Positions 27,819 through 36,755 of a DNA stretch of 64,000 bases are shown here, piece after piece. Position 1 is the first letter of the stretch; the number at the start of each line of letters is the position of its first letter. Origin of the DNA: Pontibacter roseus DSM 17521 (GTDB lineage: Bacteria; Bacteroidota; Bacteroidia; Cytophagales; Hymenobacteraceae); the NCBI RefSeq assembly GCF_000373265.1, contig NZ_KB890761.1:1104599-1168598 (forward strand), in the 5' to 3' direction. Both the position numbers and the translations under genes were made by a program. The notes under the pieces were generated by a model that saw only the letters and a list, made by a program, of their open reading frames with translations, had not been told where the DNA came from and ran no database searches.

Positions 27819-28541
27819 ATGAGCACCATCATCGAAACACACGACATTTCTAAGGTATACCGGATGGGAGCCGAAACCATCCATGCACTCAAATCTGTAT
27901 CCATCCGGATAGAGCGGGGGGAGTATGTGGCGTTCATGGGTCCATCCGGCTCCGGCAAGTCCACGCTCATGAACATCATCGGGTGCCTCGACACCCCTAC
28001 TGGCGGGCAGTACGTGCTCAACGGCAACGATGTGAGCAACATGACCGACAACGAGTTGGCCGAGGTGCGTAACAAGGAAATCGGCTTCGTGTTCCAGACC
28101 TTCAACCTGCTGCCGCGCCAGTCCTCACTCGAGAACGTGGCACTGCCGCTCATCTATGCCGGGTATAACAAATCTGCCCGCGAGGAGAAGGCCCAACTGG
28201 CGCTGGAAAGTGTAGGACTGGGCAACCGGGGCAAGCACAAACCCAACGAGCTCTCGGGTGGCCAGCGGCAGCGTGTGGCCATCGCCCGCGCCCTCATCAA
28301 CGACCCCAGCATCATCCTGGCCGACGAACCTACGGGTAACCTCGACACCAAGACCTCCTACGAAATCATGGAGCTTTTCGAGAACCTGCACGCCAAAGGC
28401 AACACCATCATCATGGTGACGCACGAAGAGGACATCGCCAAGTACGCCCACCGCATCGTGCGCCTCCGCGACGGACTCATTGAATCAGACGAGGTCAACC
28501 AAGACATTACCTCCCACGCAAAAATACAGGCAGCGCACTAG
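27819..28541 (+). CDS. ABC transporter ATP-binding protein, LolD/MacB type
   Basis: 240 residues. Walker [11 protein letters not shown]-loop [10 protein letters not shown], signature [15 protein letters not shown], Walker [13 protein letters not shown] and switch His in MVTHEED are all intact. The [10 protein letters not shown] sequence and QTFNLLPR loop place it with the LolD/MacB/FtsE group, which energise lipoprotein release, efflux or cell-division permeases. No permease gene is next to it, so the partner is elsewhere. Start at 27819 ([11 protein letters not shown]) is preferred over 27795, which overlaps the upstream gene and adds a non-conserved lead. Confidence 0.9.
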   Translation: MSTIIETHDISKVYRMGAETIHALKSVSIRIERGEYVAFMGPSGSGKSTLMNIIGCLDTPTGGQYVLNGNDVSNMTDNELAEVRNKEIGFVFQTFNLLPRQSSLENVALPLIYAGYNKSAREEKAQLALESVGLGNRGKHKPNELSGGQRQRVAIARALINDPSIILADEPTGNLDTKTSYEIMELFENLHAKGNTIIMVTHEEDIAKYAHRIVRLRDGLIESDEVNQDITSHAKIQAAH

Positions 28542-28544
28542 CCC

Positions 28545-29096
28545 ATGAAAATCTACACCAAGACAGGCGACAAAGGCACCACCTCCCTCATAGGTGGCAC
28601 GCGGGTGGCCAAGTCGCACCTGCGCATTGAATCCTACGGCACCATAGACGAACTCAACTCCTACATCGGTTTGGTACGCGACCAGGAGGTGAACAAAGGC
28701 CGCGCCGATATCCTGAAGGAGATACAGGACCGCCTCTTCACCATCGGCTCCACGCTGGCCACCGACCCGGACAAAGACACGAAAATGGTGACACCAGACC
28801 TGCACGAAGAGGACGTGACGCTGCTGGAGCAGGAGATTGACAAGATGACGGCCGAGGTGCCGCCGCTGCGGTCCTTTGTACTGCCGGGCGGGCATCAGTC
28901 GGTTTCGTTCTGCCACCTGGCCCGCTGCGTGTGCCGCCGCGCCGAGCGCCTGGCCATCCGGCTGCAGGAAGAGTCGCGGGTGGATGATTTAGTTATCAAA
29001 TACCTGAACCGTTTGTCAGATTATCTGTTCGCTCTTTGCCGCAAAATGACGTATGAGTTACAGGCTGAGGAAATCGCCTGGAAGCCGCGCGTCTAG
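28545..29096 (+). CDS. Cob(I)yrinic acid a,c-diamide adenosyltransferase, PduO type
   Basis: 183 residues. Motifs: TKTGDKGTTSL at 5-15 (ATP-binding loop), YGTIDELNSYIG near 31, RSFVLPGG near 110, RRAERL and LNRLSDYLFALCR near 160. This enzyme attaches the adenosyl group to reduced cobalamin, giving coenzyme B12 for mutases such as methylmalonyl-CoA mutase. The gene lies 3 bases after the ABC ATPase. A link to propionyl-CoA metabolism (PrpE-like gene at 11858) is biochemically reasonable but inferred. Confidence 0.92.
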   Translation: MKIYTKTGDKGTTSLIGGTRVAKSHLRIESYGTIDELNSYIGLVRDQEVNKGRADILKEIQDRLFTIGSTLATDPDKDTKMVTPDLHEEDVTLLEQEIDKMTAEVPPLRSFVLPGGHQSVSFCHLARCVCRRAERLAIRLQEESRVDDLVIKYLNRLSDYLFALCRKMTYELQAEEIAWKPRV

Positions 29097-29124
29097 CCTA
29101 TGTTCAACTAAAACCTGTTCCTTT

Positions 29125-30198
29125 ATGTCAGTTGATACCCTAACCATACCTGCCCAGAGTGTGGCGCAAAGCCGCATTGCTGAGCTGGACATCAATAATA
29201 TTGAGTTTGGGAAGATATTCTCAGACCACATGCTGGTAGCCGATTACAAGGACGGCGCCTGGCAGACGCCCCAGATACTGCCCTACGGCAACATGTCCCT
29301 CAGCCCGGCTACATCGGCCCTCCACTACGGCCAGGCCATATTCGAAGGCATGAAGGCTTACAAAAACGAGGATGGCGATATCCTGCTGTTCAGGCCGCAG
29401 GCCAACTTCAACCGACTCAACATATCAGCAGAGCGCATGTGCATACCGGCGTTGCCCGAGGACATCTTCATGCAGGGGCTGGAGCAGCTGCTGCGCCTCG
29501 ATGCCGCCTGGGTGCCGCCAACAGCTGGTTGTGCACTGTACATCCGTCCGTTCATCTTCGCCACCGATGACTTCATTGGCGTGCGCCCGTCGTCTAATTA
29601 CCGATTTGTGGTGTTCAGCTGCCCGGTAGGCGCTTATTACGGGCAGCCACTGCGCGTAGCCATAGAACCGCACTACGTGCGCTCTGTGGAGGGCGGCGCA
29701 GGTTTTGCCAAGGCGGCCGGTAACTATGGCGCGGCGCTATACCCTGCCCGCGAAATGCAGGAGAAAGGCTACCACCAGCTCATCTGGACCGACGCCAAGG
29801 AGCATAAGTACATTGAGGAGTCCGGCACCATGAACGTGATGTTCGTGATTGATAACGTGTTGGTGACACCAGCCGTGAGCAGCACCATCCTGGCCGGCAT
29901 CACCCGCGACAGCGTGCTGCAGGTAGCCCGCGACAAAGGTATACCGGTAGAGGAAAGAAGGGTGTCGGTTGAGGAGCTGGTAGCTGCGCACAAGGCCGGC
30001 AAGCTGCAGGAGGCCTTCGGTACCGGTACCGCCGCCACCATCGCCCAGATAGCCACCATCCACTACAACGGCGAAGACATGGATTTGCCCGCCATAGAAG
30101 GGCGCCAGGTTTCCAACAGCATCGCCGCCGAGCTCGACCGCATCAAAACGGGTCAGACGCCAGACCAGCATAACTGGATTTACAAAATAAGCCTGTAG
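29125..30198 (+). CDS. ilvE: Branched-chain amino acid aminotransferase
   Basis: 357 residues, PLP fold type IV. It transfers the amino group between Leu/Ile/Val and 2-oxoglutarate. The catalytic Lys is in GFAKAAGNYGA near 198; the substrate and phosphate loops SALHYGQAIFEGMKAY, EESGTMN and GITRDS are in place, and GTGTAA near the C terminus binds PLP phosphate. The length matches the longer (eukaryote-like, BCAT) subgroup. ATG at 29125 is chosen because an upstream in-frame start would overlap the previous gene and add unlike sequence. A terminator hairpin follows at 30218. Confidence 0.95.
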   Translation: MSVDTLTIPAQSVAQSRIAELDINNIEFGKIFSDHMLVADYKDGAWQTPQILPYGNMSLSPATSALHYGQAIFEGMKAYKNEDGDILLFRPQANFNRLNISAERMCIPALPEDIFMQGLEQLLRLDAAWVPPTAGCALYIRPFIFATDDFIGVRPSSNYRFVVFSCPVGAYYGQPLRVAIEPHYVRSVEGGAGFAKAAGNYGAALYPAREMQEKGYHQLIWTDAKEHKYIEESGTMNVMFVIDNVLVTPAVSSTILAGITRDSVLQVARDKGIPVEERRVSVEELVAAHKAGKLQEAFGTGTAATIAQIATIHYNGEDMDLPAIEGRQVSNSIAAELDRIKTGQTPDQHNWIYKISL

Positions 30199-30217
30199 AA
30201 CGGGCACACAAAAACGA

Positions 30218-30259
30218 GTGCTGAAGGATGGACGGCCCCGTTCGTCCTTCAGCACTTTT
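30218..30259 (+). terminator. Terminator between ilvE and prfB
   Basis: GTGCTGAAGGA (30218-30228) pairs with TCCTTCAGCAC (30245-30255), then TTTT. Inner bases GGACG/CGTCC can pair alternatively. Confidence 0.75.
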
Positions 30260-30287
30260 GTTATACCTAAAACATACAACCAAGCAC

Positions 30288-31365
30288 ATGACAGCAGAGC
30301 ACGTGAAGGATTTAAAGGCCCGTGTAGAGGCCTTGAGGAGGTATCTTTGACTACGATACCAAGAAACAACAGATAGCTGAGACAGAAAAACAGACCTTGG
30401 CGGCAGACTTCTGGGATGACCCCAAAGGGGCCGAGAAGATACTCAAGGAAGTAAAGTCCATTAAGGTATGGACGGAGCACTTTGAGGAGGTAGAGAAGTC
30501 ACTTTCTGACCTGGAAGTGCTCTTCGACTTCTACAAAGAGGGCGATGTGTCGGAAGAGGACATCCAGCAGGAGGCCAAAAAGACAGAGGCGGCCATTGAG
30601 GGCTTAGAGTTCAAGCGCATGCTCAGCGGCGAAGAAGACCAGCTCAGCGCCATACTGGAGATAAACCCGGGAGCAGGCGGCACCGAAAGCCAGGATTGGG
30701 CCGAGATGCTCATGCGCATGTACATCATGTGGGCCGAATCGCATGACTATTCTGTCAAGCAGATAAACTACAATCCGGGGGAGGGCGCAGGTATAAAGTC
30801 AGCCACGCTGGAGATTACCGGCGACTTCGCCTACGGTTACCTGAAGTCTGAGATTGGGGTGCACCGTCTGGTCCGCATCTCACCTTTCGACTCGGGTGGT
30901 CGCCGCCATACCTCCTTTGCCTCGGTTTTCGCCTACCCGGTGGTGGACGATACCATCAACATAGAGGTGAACCCCAGCGACATTGAGTGGGATACCTTCC
31001 GCTCAGGCGGGGCCGGTGGTCAGAACGTGAACAAAGTGGAGACGGCCGTGCGCCTGAAGCACAAACCAACAGGCATCGTCATCGAATGTCAGATAGAGCG
31101 GTCGCAGCTCATGAACAAAGAGCACGCCCTGCGCATGCTCCGCTCGCGCCTCTACCAGATAGAGATTGACAAGCGCAACGAGGAGCGTGACCGGGTAGAG
31201 AGCACCAAGAAGCGCATCGACTTCGGCTCCCAAATCCGTAACTACGTGCTGCACCCCTACAAACTGGTGAAGGACATCCGCACCGGAGTGGAGCGCTCAG
31301 ACGTGCAAAACGTACTGGACGGCGACCTGGATGAGTACATCAAAGCGTTCCTGATGCAGGCCTGA
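30288..31365 (+). CDS. prfB: Peptide chain release factor 2 with programmed +1 frameshift
   Basis: RF2 recognises UAA and UGA stops. Translation starts at ATG 30288 ([10 protein letters not shown]...), reaches an in-frame TGA at 30348-30350, then must shift +1 to GAC TAC GAT and run on to the TAA/TGA at 31363-31365, giving ~358 residues. The classical RF2 frameshift signal is complete: a Shine-Dalgarno-like AGGAGG (30336-30341), three bases later CTT TGA, then C. The GGQ motif ([10 protein letters not shown]) that triggers peptide release is near residue 242, and the [16 protein letters not shown] region holds the SPF anticodon-like motif. A terminator follows. Confidence 0.96.
30336..30351 (+). 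promoter_or_regulatory. Programmed +1 frameshift site of prfB
   Basis: AGGAGG TAT CTT TGA C. The internal SD-like hexamer, slippery CTT codon and poorly terminating TGA-C context are the elements established for RF2 autoregulation: low RF2 favours the frameshift and so more RF2. Confidence 0.95.
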
Positions 31366-31390
31366 TAGCACTTGCTATACCTGATTTAAA

Positions 31391-31423
31391 CAAAAAGGCT
31401 TCCCTTGAGGGGAAGCCTTTTTG
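31391..31423. terminator. Bidirectional terminator between prfB and the left SusCD operon
   Basis: Perfect 14-base stem CAAAAAGGCTTCCC (31391-31404) with its complement (31410-31423), five-base loop TTGAG. The A/T runs at both ends make it usable for both converging transcripts. Confidence 0.9.
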
Positions 31424-31443
31424 TTTTGGGAAATAGAAGTCAA

Positions 31444-32043
31444 TCAACCGGTCACCACCACGCGCACTTCCATGGCGCGGTGCACAGAGCCATCTGCCAG
31501 TGTCACTCTGAAGAAGAGGCGAATTACGTCGTTCACCTGCAGGTCGGTCAGGGCGGCGTCTGTCAGCGGGGCAGGCGGCGGATTAGTCGGAATGGTGAAA
31601 GTGACCGTGCTGCCCGGCGTTACTGCCTGGTTCACCGCTATGTTAGGGGCCGTATTCCGACTGATGACGGCATCCGGGGCCCTGGCATCCAGCGCGGCCG
31701 GTGAGGTGCCTGAAGGTAGCGTAGGGCTGATGCTAGGAGCCGTCGCGGCTCCGTTGCGGAACCGCTGGGCGGCAGCTGATACAGCCGTAATCTGCTTTCC
31801 TTCCGGCACGCGTATCTCCACAGTGATGCTGCCCGCTGAAATGGCATTCTGGTAAATGATGAAAGCGTTCTCATCCAGCAAGGCAAATCCGTTCGGACCC
31901 ATAGCCTGTGGAAAGGTGATGGCCGCCTCCGGTACGGGGTCAGTGTTCAACAAGCCGTCAAACTCATCCTTTTCGCAGCTGATGAATGTTAAGCATATCG
32001 TGGCAAGCGCAGCATACCTAACTAATATATTATCGAGTTTCAT
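31444..32043 (-). CDS. Surface lipoprotein of the left SusCD operon
   Basis: 199 residues with lipoprotein signal (lipobox FISC, Cys about 23) followed by a beta-rich mature part with Pro/Thr-rich turns (FTIPTNPPPAP), in the size and style of SusE/F-like or BACON-like accessory lipoproteins, although no family can be named with certainty. It is the last gene of the SusC-SusD operon (28 bases after susD) and ends at a shared terminator. It would sit on the outer membrane and perhaps help bind the substrate. Confidence 0.7.
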   Translation of the reverse strand: MKLDNILVRYAALATICLTFISCEKDEFDGLLNTDPVPEAAITFPQAMGPNGFALLDENAFIIYQNAISAGSITVEIRVPEGKQITAVSAAAQRFRNGAATAPSISPTLPSGTSPAALDARAPDAVISRNTAPNIAVNQAVTPGSTVTFTIPTNPPPAPLTDAALTDLQVNDVIRLFFRVTLADGSVHRAMEVRVVVTG

Positions 32044-32071
32044 ATCAAGATTTCTTTAAAAGTTAAATACA

Positions 32072-33571
32072 CTATTCCTGCATCCACCAAACGGGAACCA
32101 GCAAACCACTTGGGTAGTCCTGCAACGGCACATTGTCAGAGTTACCCTGTATCTCACCCAGCGAATACGGCCATCGGGTAGGTATGCGCGTCACGCCCAC
32201 CTGCGGGTTTTGGGTAAGCGCCAGTCTGGGGTATCCGGTGCGTCGGTAGTCATTGTAGGCCTCGTAGGCGTTTCCGACTGATGATGCCCATTTGTCCCGG
32301 ATGAGGATGTTGAGCTTTCCTTCGGTAGAGGAGGCTGCCTCGAAAGCCCCCACCCGTCTGTTGATGTAGGCCGCAGCGTCGGCATCGAAATTAGCCGGTA
32401 AACTTCCCGCACTCACAAAAGAACGGATGTCGTCGAACTGCGCCTGCAGGGCCTGCCTGAAGTAGGTGGCTGCATCGCCTGCCGTGCCAAGAGTAAGGGC
32501 GGCTTCTGCCAGCCAGAAATTCACCATGGTCGCGGTGATGAGGCGTATTGGCGCTGCCCCTCCGTTGGTGATGGTGCCGTTAGCCGTCTGTGTGCCGTTT
32601 CCTACCACATACACTCCCCAGCGCGAGCGGTTCGGGCTTGTGAAAGGAGTAGCCGTGAACAGGCCGTTCTCATAGGTCACGAAGGCGCCGTTGGTCTGGG
32701 TGAAGAAGACAGGTAGGCGCGGGTCGTTCAACACATTGAGGGAGTCATAGAAACGCTGGCTCAAAATCATGTCGTTGGCGCGCGTCTGGTGCTGGTACAT
32801 GTAAATCGGGTTGAAGGAGCCAGCCGAGCCAAAGAAATTGACGTTGAAGTTGTCCGCGTTAGAGAAAATGAGGTTGTTCTCCGCCACCAGTTGGTTGATG
32901 GCCGCTGCCGAGTTGGCATTGGCCTTTCGGCTCTGCAGGTATAGCTTGAGCTTGATGGAGTTCGCCGCCTTTCGCCACTTGTCCAGGTTGCCGTTGTATA
33001 TCAGGTCTCCCTGTGAAGCCGGCGTGACAGAGGTCTGGTTGAGGTCGGCTAGTCCTTCATCGAGCAGCTGCACCACCCCGGCGTATACCTGCTCCTGCGG
33101 GTCGTAGGCTGGTCTAGGGAACTCCTCTATGTTGAGGGCCTGCGAGAAAGGGATATCCCCCCACAGGTCTGTGGCGACCAGGTATACGTAGGCTTGTTGT
33201 ATGCGGGCCATACCTGCATAATGGAAGTTGCCCTCCTCACGCCCCTGCTGCACAATCTGCTCCAGGTCATCCAGCAAGGTGGCGTAAATGGCGTTCCACT
33301 CGTTGTTCTCCGGTGATATGTTGTACCGGTCGAAGGGGTCTGTCTGCGTACCTGTGCCTGCCATCTGCTGCATCCACAGGGAACTGACAATTTGCGCCGT
33401 GTTACCCACAAAGAAACCTATACCTACCTGCGTGCCGGGCAGCAGGCTTTGTACCGTGGCGTTGGTCAGGTTGTTGGGGCTCACGTTTACGTCCAGGTAA
33501 TCATCACAGGCGCTGACAATCGTAAACAATAGCGCCAGTACCGCTCCCTTATATATATTTAGCTTTTTCAT
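32072..33571 (-). CDS. SusD/RagB-type nutrient-binding lipoprotein (left pair)
   Basis: 499 residues. Lipoprotein signal MKKLNIYKGAVLALLFTIVS then AC with lipidated Cys at 22, followed by DDYLDVNVSPNNLTNATV, the start of the SusD-like_2 subfamily. TPR-like helices recur (for example FHYAGMARIQQAYVYLVATDLWGDIPF near 120 and a late block ending NAYEAYNDYRRTGYP). SusD caps the SusC barrel and binds the substrate on the cell surface. The SusD-like_2 subfamily is not tied to a single sugar, so the substrate is unknown; no glycosidase gene lies next to it, which argues against a classic polysaccharide locus. It lies 19 bases after susC. Confidence 0.93.
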   Translation of the reverse strand: MKKLNIYKGAVLALLFTIVSACDDYLDVNVSPNNLTNATVQSLLPGTQVGIGFFVGNTAQIVSSLWMQQMAGTGTQTDPFDRYNISPENNEWNAIYATLLDDLEQIVQQGREEGNFHYAGMARIQQAYVYLVATDLWGDIPFSQALNIEEFPRPAYDPQEQVYAGVVQLLDEGLADLNQTSVTPASQGDLIYNGNLDKWRKAANSIKLKLYLQSRKANANSAAAINQLVAENNLIFSNADNFNVNFFGSAGSFNPIYMYQHQTRANDMILSQRFYDSLNVLNDPRLPVFFTQTNGAFVTYENGLFTATPFTSPNRSRWGVYVVGNGTQTANGTITNGGAAPIRLITATMVNFWLAEAALTLGTAGDAATYFRQALQAQFDDIRSFVSAGSLPANFDADAAAYINRRVGAFEAASSTEGKLNILIRDKWASSVGNAYEAYNDYRRTGYPRLALTQNPQVGVTRIPTRWPYSLGEIQGNSDNVPLQDYPSGLLVPVWWMQE

Positions 33572-33590
33572 ATGCTTTGGTGTCTAAAAA

Positions 33591-36500
33591 TTAGAAAGTG
33601 AAACGGAGGTTTACGCCATAGTTCCTGACGGCCGGGGGCGAGTTGAACTCAAAGCCTCTCGTGTTACCACCCAACTGGTTCGACTCGGGGTCAGCGTGTG
33701 GCAGGTTAGGCGCATGGAAAAAGAGGTTGCGGCCTGTCAGGGACACATTGGCCGCTCCAAACGGCGTGCGCTCCAGCAGGGCGGTTGGCAACTCATAACC
33801 CAGGGTCACTTCCCGTATCCTGAACACCGAGGCATCGAACACGGCAAACTCGTTGGCACTGTTGAGGGCGGTCCAGTATTCCTGTGCCGAAATCTGGATG
33901 TTGTTGGGACTGCTGGTGCCGTCCGCATTCACAATCACGCCCTCAAACATGTAAGGCCGCTCCCTGTCCACCTGCTCCTCCAGCACACCGCGCAAACGCG
34001 AAATCTGGGTCTGGCGGGAGTAGAAGTCACCTCCGTGCACATACTGCAGCAACACGTTCAGGTTAAAGCCCTTGAAGCTGAATGTGTTGCCCAGGCTGCC
34101 CCACCACTCTGCATTCGGGTCTGCGATAATCTGTGGGTTCTGGTCCACTACCGGCACACCTGTGTTCGGGTTGATGATGAAGCGGCCCTGCTCATCGCGC
34201 AGGAAGGCAGATGACTGGATGATACCGAACGGCTCCCCAGGAATCAGCACAGGGCTCAGTCCTGTGAACGCTCCAGTTCCGGCACCTGTCAGCAGGGTGA
34301 ACTGGTTCAGGCCCGGCGCCAGCGACACCACCTTGGAGTTGATGTCCGTGAAGTTGGCGTTGATGTCCCATCGGAAGCCATCTTCCATGGCAATAGGGCT
34401 TCCCGTGGCGGATATTTCCCAGCCTTTGTTCTGAATCTCACCCGCGTTCTGGGTGAAGGTGGTGAAACCCGTAGAACCCGGCACGTCCACGTTAAAAATC
34501 TGGTCGGTGGTCTTGTTGAAGAAGTAGTTCACGTCCAGCGAGGCCCTGCCATCAAAGAAGCCCAACTCCACCCCGGTCTCATAGGAGGTGGTGAACTCCG
34601 GATTCAGGTTGATGTTACCGCGTCGGTTGCCCCTGGTCACGGCAGCCACCGTGCCATTGAACGGGAAGGTGATACCAGCCACGTTGTTACCAAAGCCCTG
34701 GTTCACAAACACCGTGTTGGTCAGGTATACGCCGGCGTCGTTACCCACCCGTGCGTAGCTGCCCCGCAACTTGCCATAGCTCAATATCGGGTTGGCTATG
34801 TCAAACGCGTCGGTGAACACGAAGCCCAGGCTGACGGCGGGGTAGAAGTAGCTGTTATTGTCCAAATCCAGGGTAGAGGACCAGTCGTTACGGCCCTGCA
34901 ACTCCAGGAACAGCCAATTGCGGTATGACAGCCCCAACTGCGAGTAGACACCCACCAACCTGCGCTGCGTCTCGGTATTGTTCGTGAACACGTTGGTATT
35001 GGTGTGGTTAATCAGGTTGTAGAACTCAGGGGTGATAAGGTCCTCTGCCCGGATGTTGCGGTTGTCTGTGTTGATGGTGTTTATCTGGTTTCCGAGCAGG
35101 AAGCGGAGGTTGATGTCCTCGTTGATGTCCCTGTTGTACACCGCGAAGATGTCCTGGTTGAACTGCCTGTAGAAGATGTCGTCATAAATCTGCGAGCCCC
35201 GGCGGTTCAGGGCCGTGTTACCATTCGAGTTGATGGACCCAAAGGCAATGGCCTCCAGACGCCTGTCGGAATACTGGTCCAGACCGGCGCGGTAAGTGAG
35301 CGTCAAATCCTGGAAGAACTGCGGATTCCAGTTGACGGTGGCACTGGTGATGGTTCTGTTCACCTCGCTTTCGTAGAAGTTCTCATTCACGCTCCACAGG
35401 GGGTTGTCTCGGTTAAGGGCCGTAAACAAAGTCGGAGCCTGTTGCCCTGGGGCAAGCTTGAACGGCACGTTGTTGATGTCGAAGCTCCTCGGGATGAAGG
35501 GAAGCGTAAACCAGGGGCTGGTACCTGAGTTACCCTGCAGCGAGCCTTCCTGCTGCGTGTTGGCGTACAGGATGGACGCATCTAGCGAGATGCCATGCGA
35601 GAGCGTGGCGGTACCGGCTGCCCGCAGGGAGATGCGGTCCAGGCCGCTGTTCGGGATGATGCCTTCCTGATTCGTGCTGTTGGCACTGAAGATGTACCGG
35701 GTGTTCTGTCCTGCGCCTGCCAACTGCAAACCATTGTCGAAGATTCGGCCAGTATCAAAGAAATCCTCCACGTTATCAGGGACCGCCTGGTAGGGCAGCG
35801 TCTGCAGCGGGTTTCCGGCCACGTTAGGCACTGTCTCTACGCCTGGCGTTCCGAACCTGGGGCCCCAACTGTCTGTCACGTTCGGGCTATACCTGAAGTT
35901 GGAGCCTTGTCCGTACTCGTTCTGGTACTCTGGCAGGCCGTATACCTCCTGGAGGTTGAAAGAGGAGGTGACCGTCACTTCAAACTTTTTGTTGGCGTCT
36001 CCGGCCATACCTTTCTTGGTGGTGATGATGATGGCTCCGTTCGCGGCCCGCGAGCCGTAAAGCGCAGCGGCGGCCGGTCCTTTCAGCACCGTCATAGACT
36101 CAATGTCGTTGGGGTTGATGTCCAGGCCACGATTGGAATAGGCCGCACCACCCACGGTAGGGGTGGAGGTGAAGTTGGTGGAGTTATCTATCGGTATGCC
36201 GTCCACCACGAAGAGTGGCTGGTTATTGCCTGTCGCGGAGTTTATGCCCCGGATAAACACCTGCGTGCCTGCCCCTGGCAAACCGCTGGAGGAGATAATT
36301 TCAACGCCAGCCACTTTGCCCTGCAAGGCATTGACTACGTTGGGCTCAGACCTTTGGGCGAGTTGGTCGCCCTCCACGTTCTGCACGGCATACCCCAGCG
36401 ACCGTTCAGTCCGCTCTATACCTACGGCCGTCACCACTACTTCCTGCAGCTGCTTTGTATCCACACCCAAGGTCACGTTGATGGTAGACTCGTTGCCGAT

Positions 36501-36755
36501 GGGGCGGTTAACGGTGGTGTAGCCTATAAAGCGAAAAGTAAGTGTGTTGGAGCCTTCCGGTACGTTGATGGAATACTCGCCGCTGGCACCGGTAGTGGTG
36601 CCCACGCTTGTTCCCTGCACCAGTACGGCTACTCCGGGCAGTCCCTGCCCTGTTTCCTGGTCTGTTACGGTACCCGTAACCGTTCTAGTCTGGGCCATAC
36701 CTTGCTGCAGCAGGGCGAACACCAGAATAAAACTCACTAGTAGTAGTTTTTTCAT
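33591..36755 (-). CDS. SusC/RagA-type TonB-linked outer-membrane transporter (left pair)
   Basis: About 1054 residues. Signal peptide MKKLLLVSFILVFALLQQGMA, then a carboxypeptidase-regulatory-like domain (RTVTGTVTDQETGQGLPGVAV), the TonB box region (QLQEVVVTAVG), a plug domain with GTQVFIRGINSATGNN and the SusC signature LFVVDGIPIDN, and a C-terminal 22-strand barrel ending in NYGVNLRFTF. It imports oligomers handed over by SusD, powered by TonB. There is no FecR/sigma signalling extension at the N terminus. Start at 36755 gives the signal peptide directly; a longer frame to 36776 adds seven unlike residues. Its first 60 residues are nearly the same as those of the right-hand SusC, so the two are paralogues. 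Confidence 0.95.
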   Translation of the reverse strand: MKKLLLVSFILVFALLQQGMAQTRTVTGTVTDQETGQGLPGVAVLVQGTSVGTTTGASGEYSINVPEGSNTLTFRFIGYTTVNRPIGNESTINVTLGVDTKQLQEVVVTAVGIERTERSLGYAVQNVEGDQLAQRSEPNVVNALQGKVAGVEIISSSGLPGAGTQVFIRGINSATGNNQPLFVVDGIPIDNSTNFTSTPTVGGAAYSNRGLDINPNDIESMTVLKGPAAAALYGSRAANGAIIITTKKGMAGDANKKFEVTVTSSFNLQEVYGLPEYQNEYGQGSNFRYSPNVTDSWGPRFGTPGVETVPNVAGNPLQTLPYQAVPDNVEDFFDTGRIFDNGLQLAGAGQNTRYIFSANSTNQEGIIPNSGLDRISLRAAGTATLSHGISLDASILYANTQQEGSLQGNSGTSPWFTLPFIPRSFDINNVPFKLAPGQQAPTLFTALNRDNPLWSVNENFYESEVNRTITSATVNWNPQFFQDLTLTYRAGLDQYSDRRLEAIAFGSINSNGNTALNRRGSQIYDDIFYRQFNQDIFAVYNRDINEDINLRFLLGNQINTINTDNRNIRAEDLITPEFYNLINHTNTNVFTNNTETQRRLVGVYSQLGLSYRNWLFLELQGRNDWSSTLDLDNNSYFYPAVSLGFVFTDAFDIANPILSYGKLRGSYARVGNDAGVYLTNTVFVNQGFGNNVAGITFPFNGTVAAVTRGNRRGNINLNPEFTTSYETGVELGFFDGRASLDVNYFFNKTTDQIFNVDVPGSTGFTTFTQNAGEIQNKGWEISATGSPIAMEDGFRWDINANFTDINSKVVSLAPGLNQFTLLTGAGTGAFTGLSPVLIPGEPFGIIQSSAFLRDEQGRFIINPNTGVPVVDQNPQIIADPNAEWWGSLGNTFSFKGFNLNVLLQYVHGGDFYSRQTQISRLRGVLEEQVDRERPYMFEGVIVNADGTSSPNNIQISAQEYWTALNSANEFAVFDASVFRIREVTLGYELPTALLERTPFGAANVSLTGRNLFFHAPNLPHADPESNQLGGNTRGFEFNSPPAVRNYGVNLRFTF

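Noticed and set aside
30397..31365. RF2 starting at an internal TTG codon (30397)
   Set aside because: The frameshift signal and the upstream ATG at 30288 give a full-length RF2 with conserved N-terminal domain, which is the well-established arrangement.
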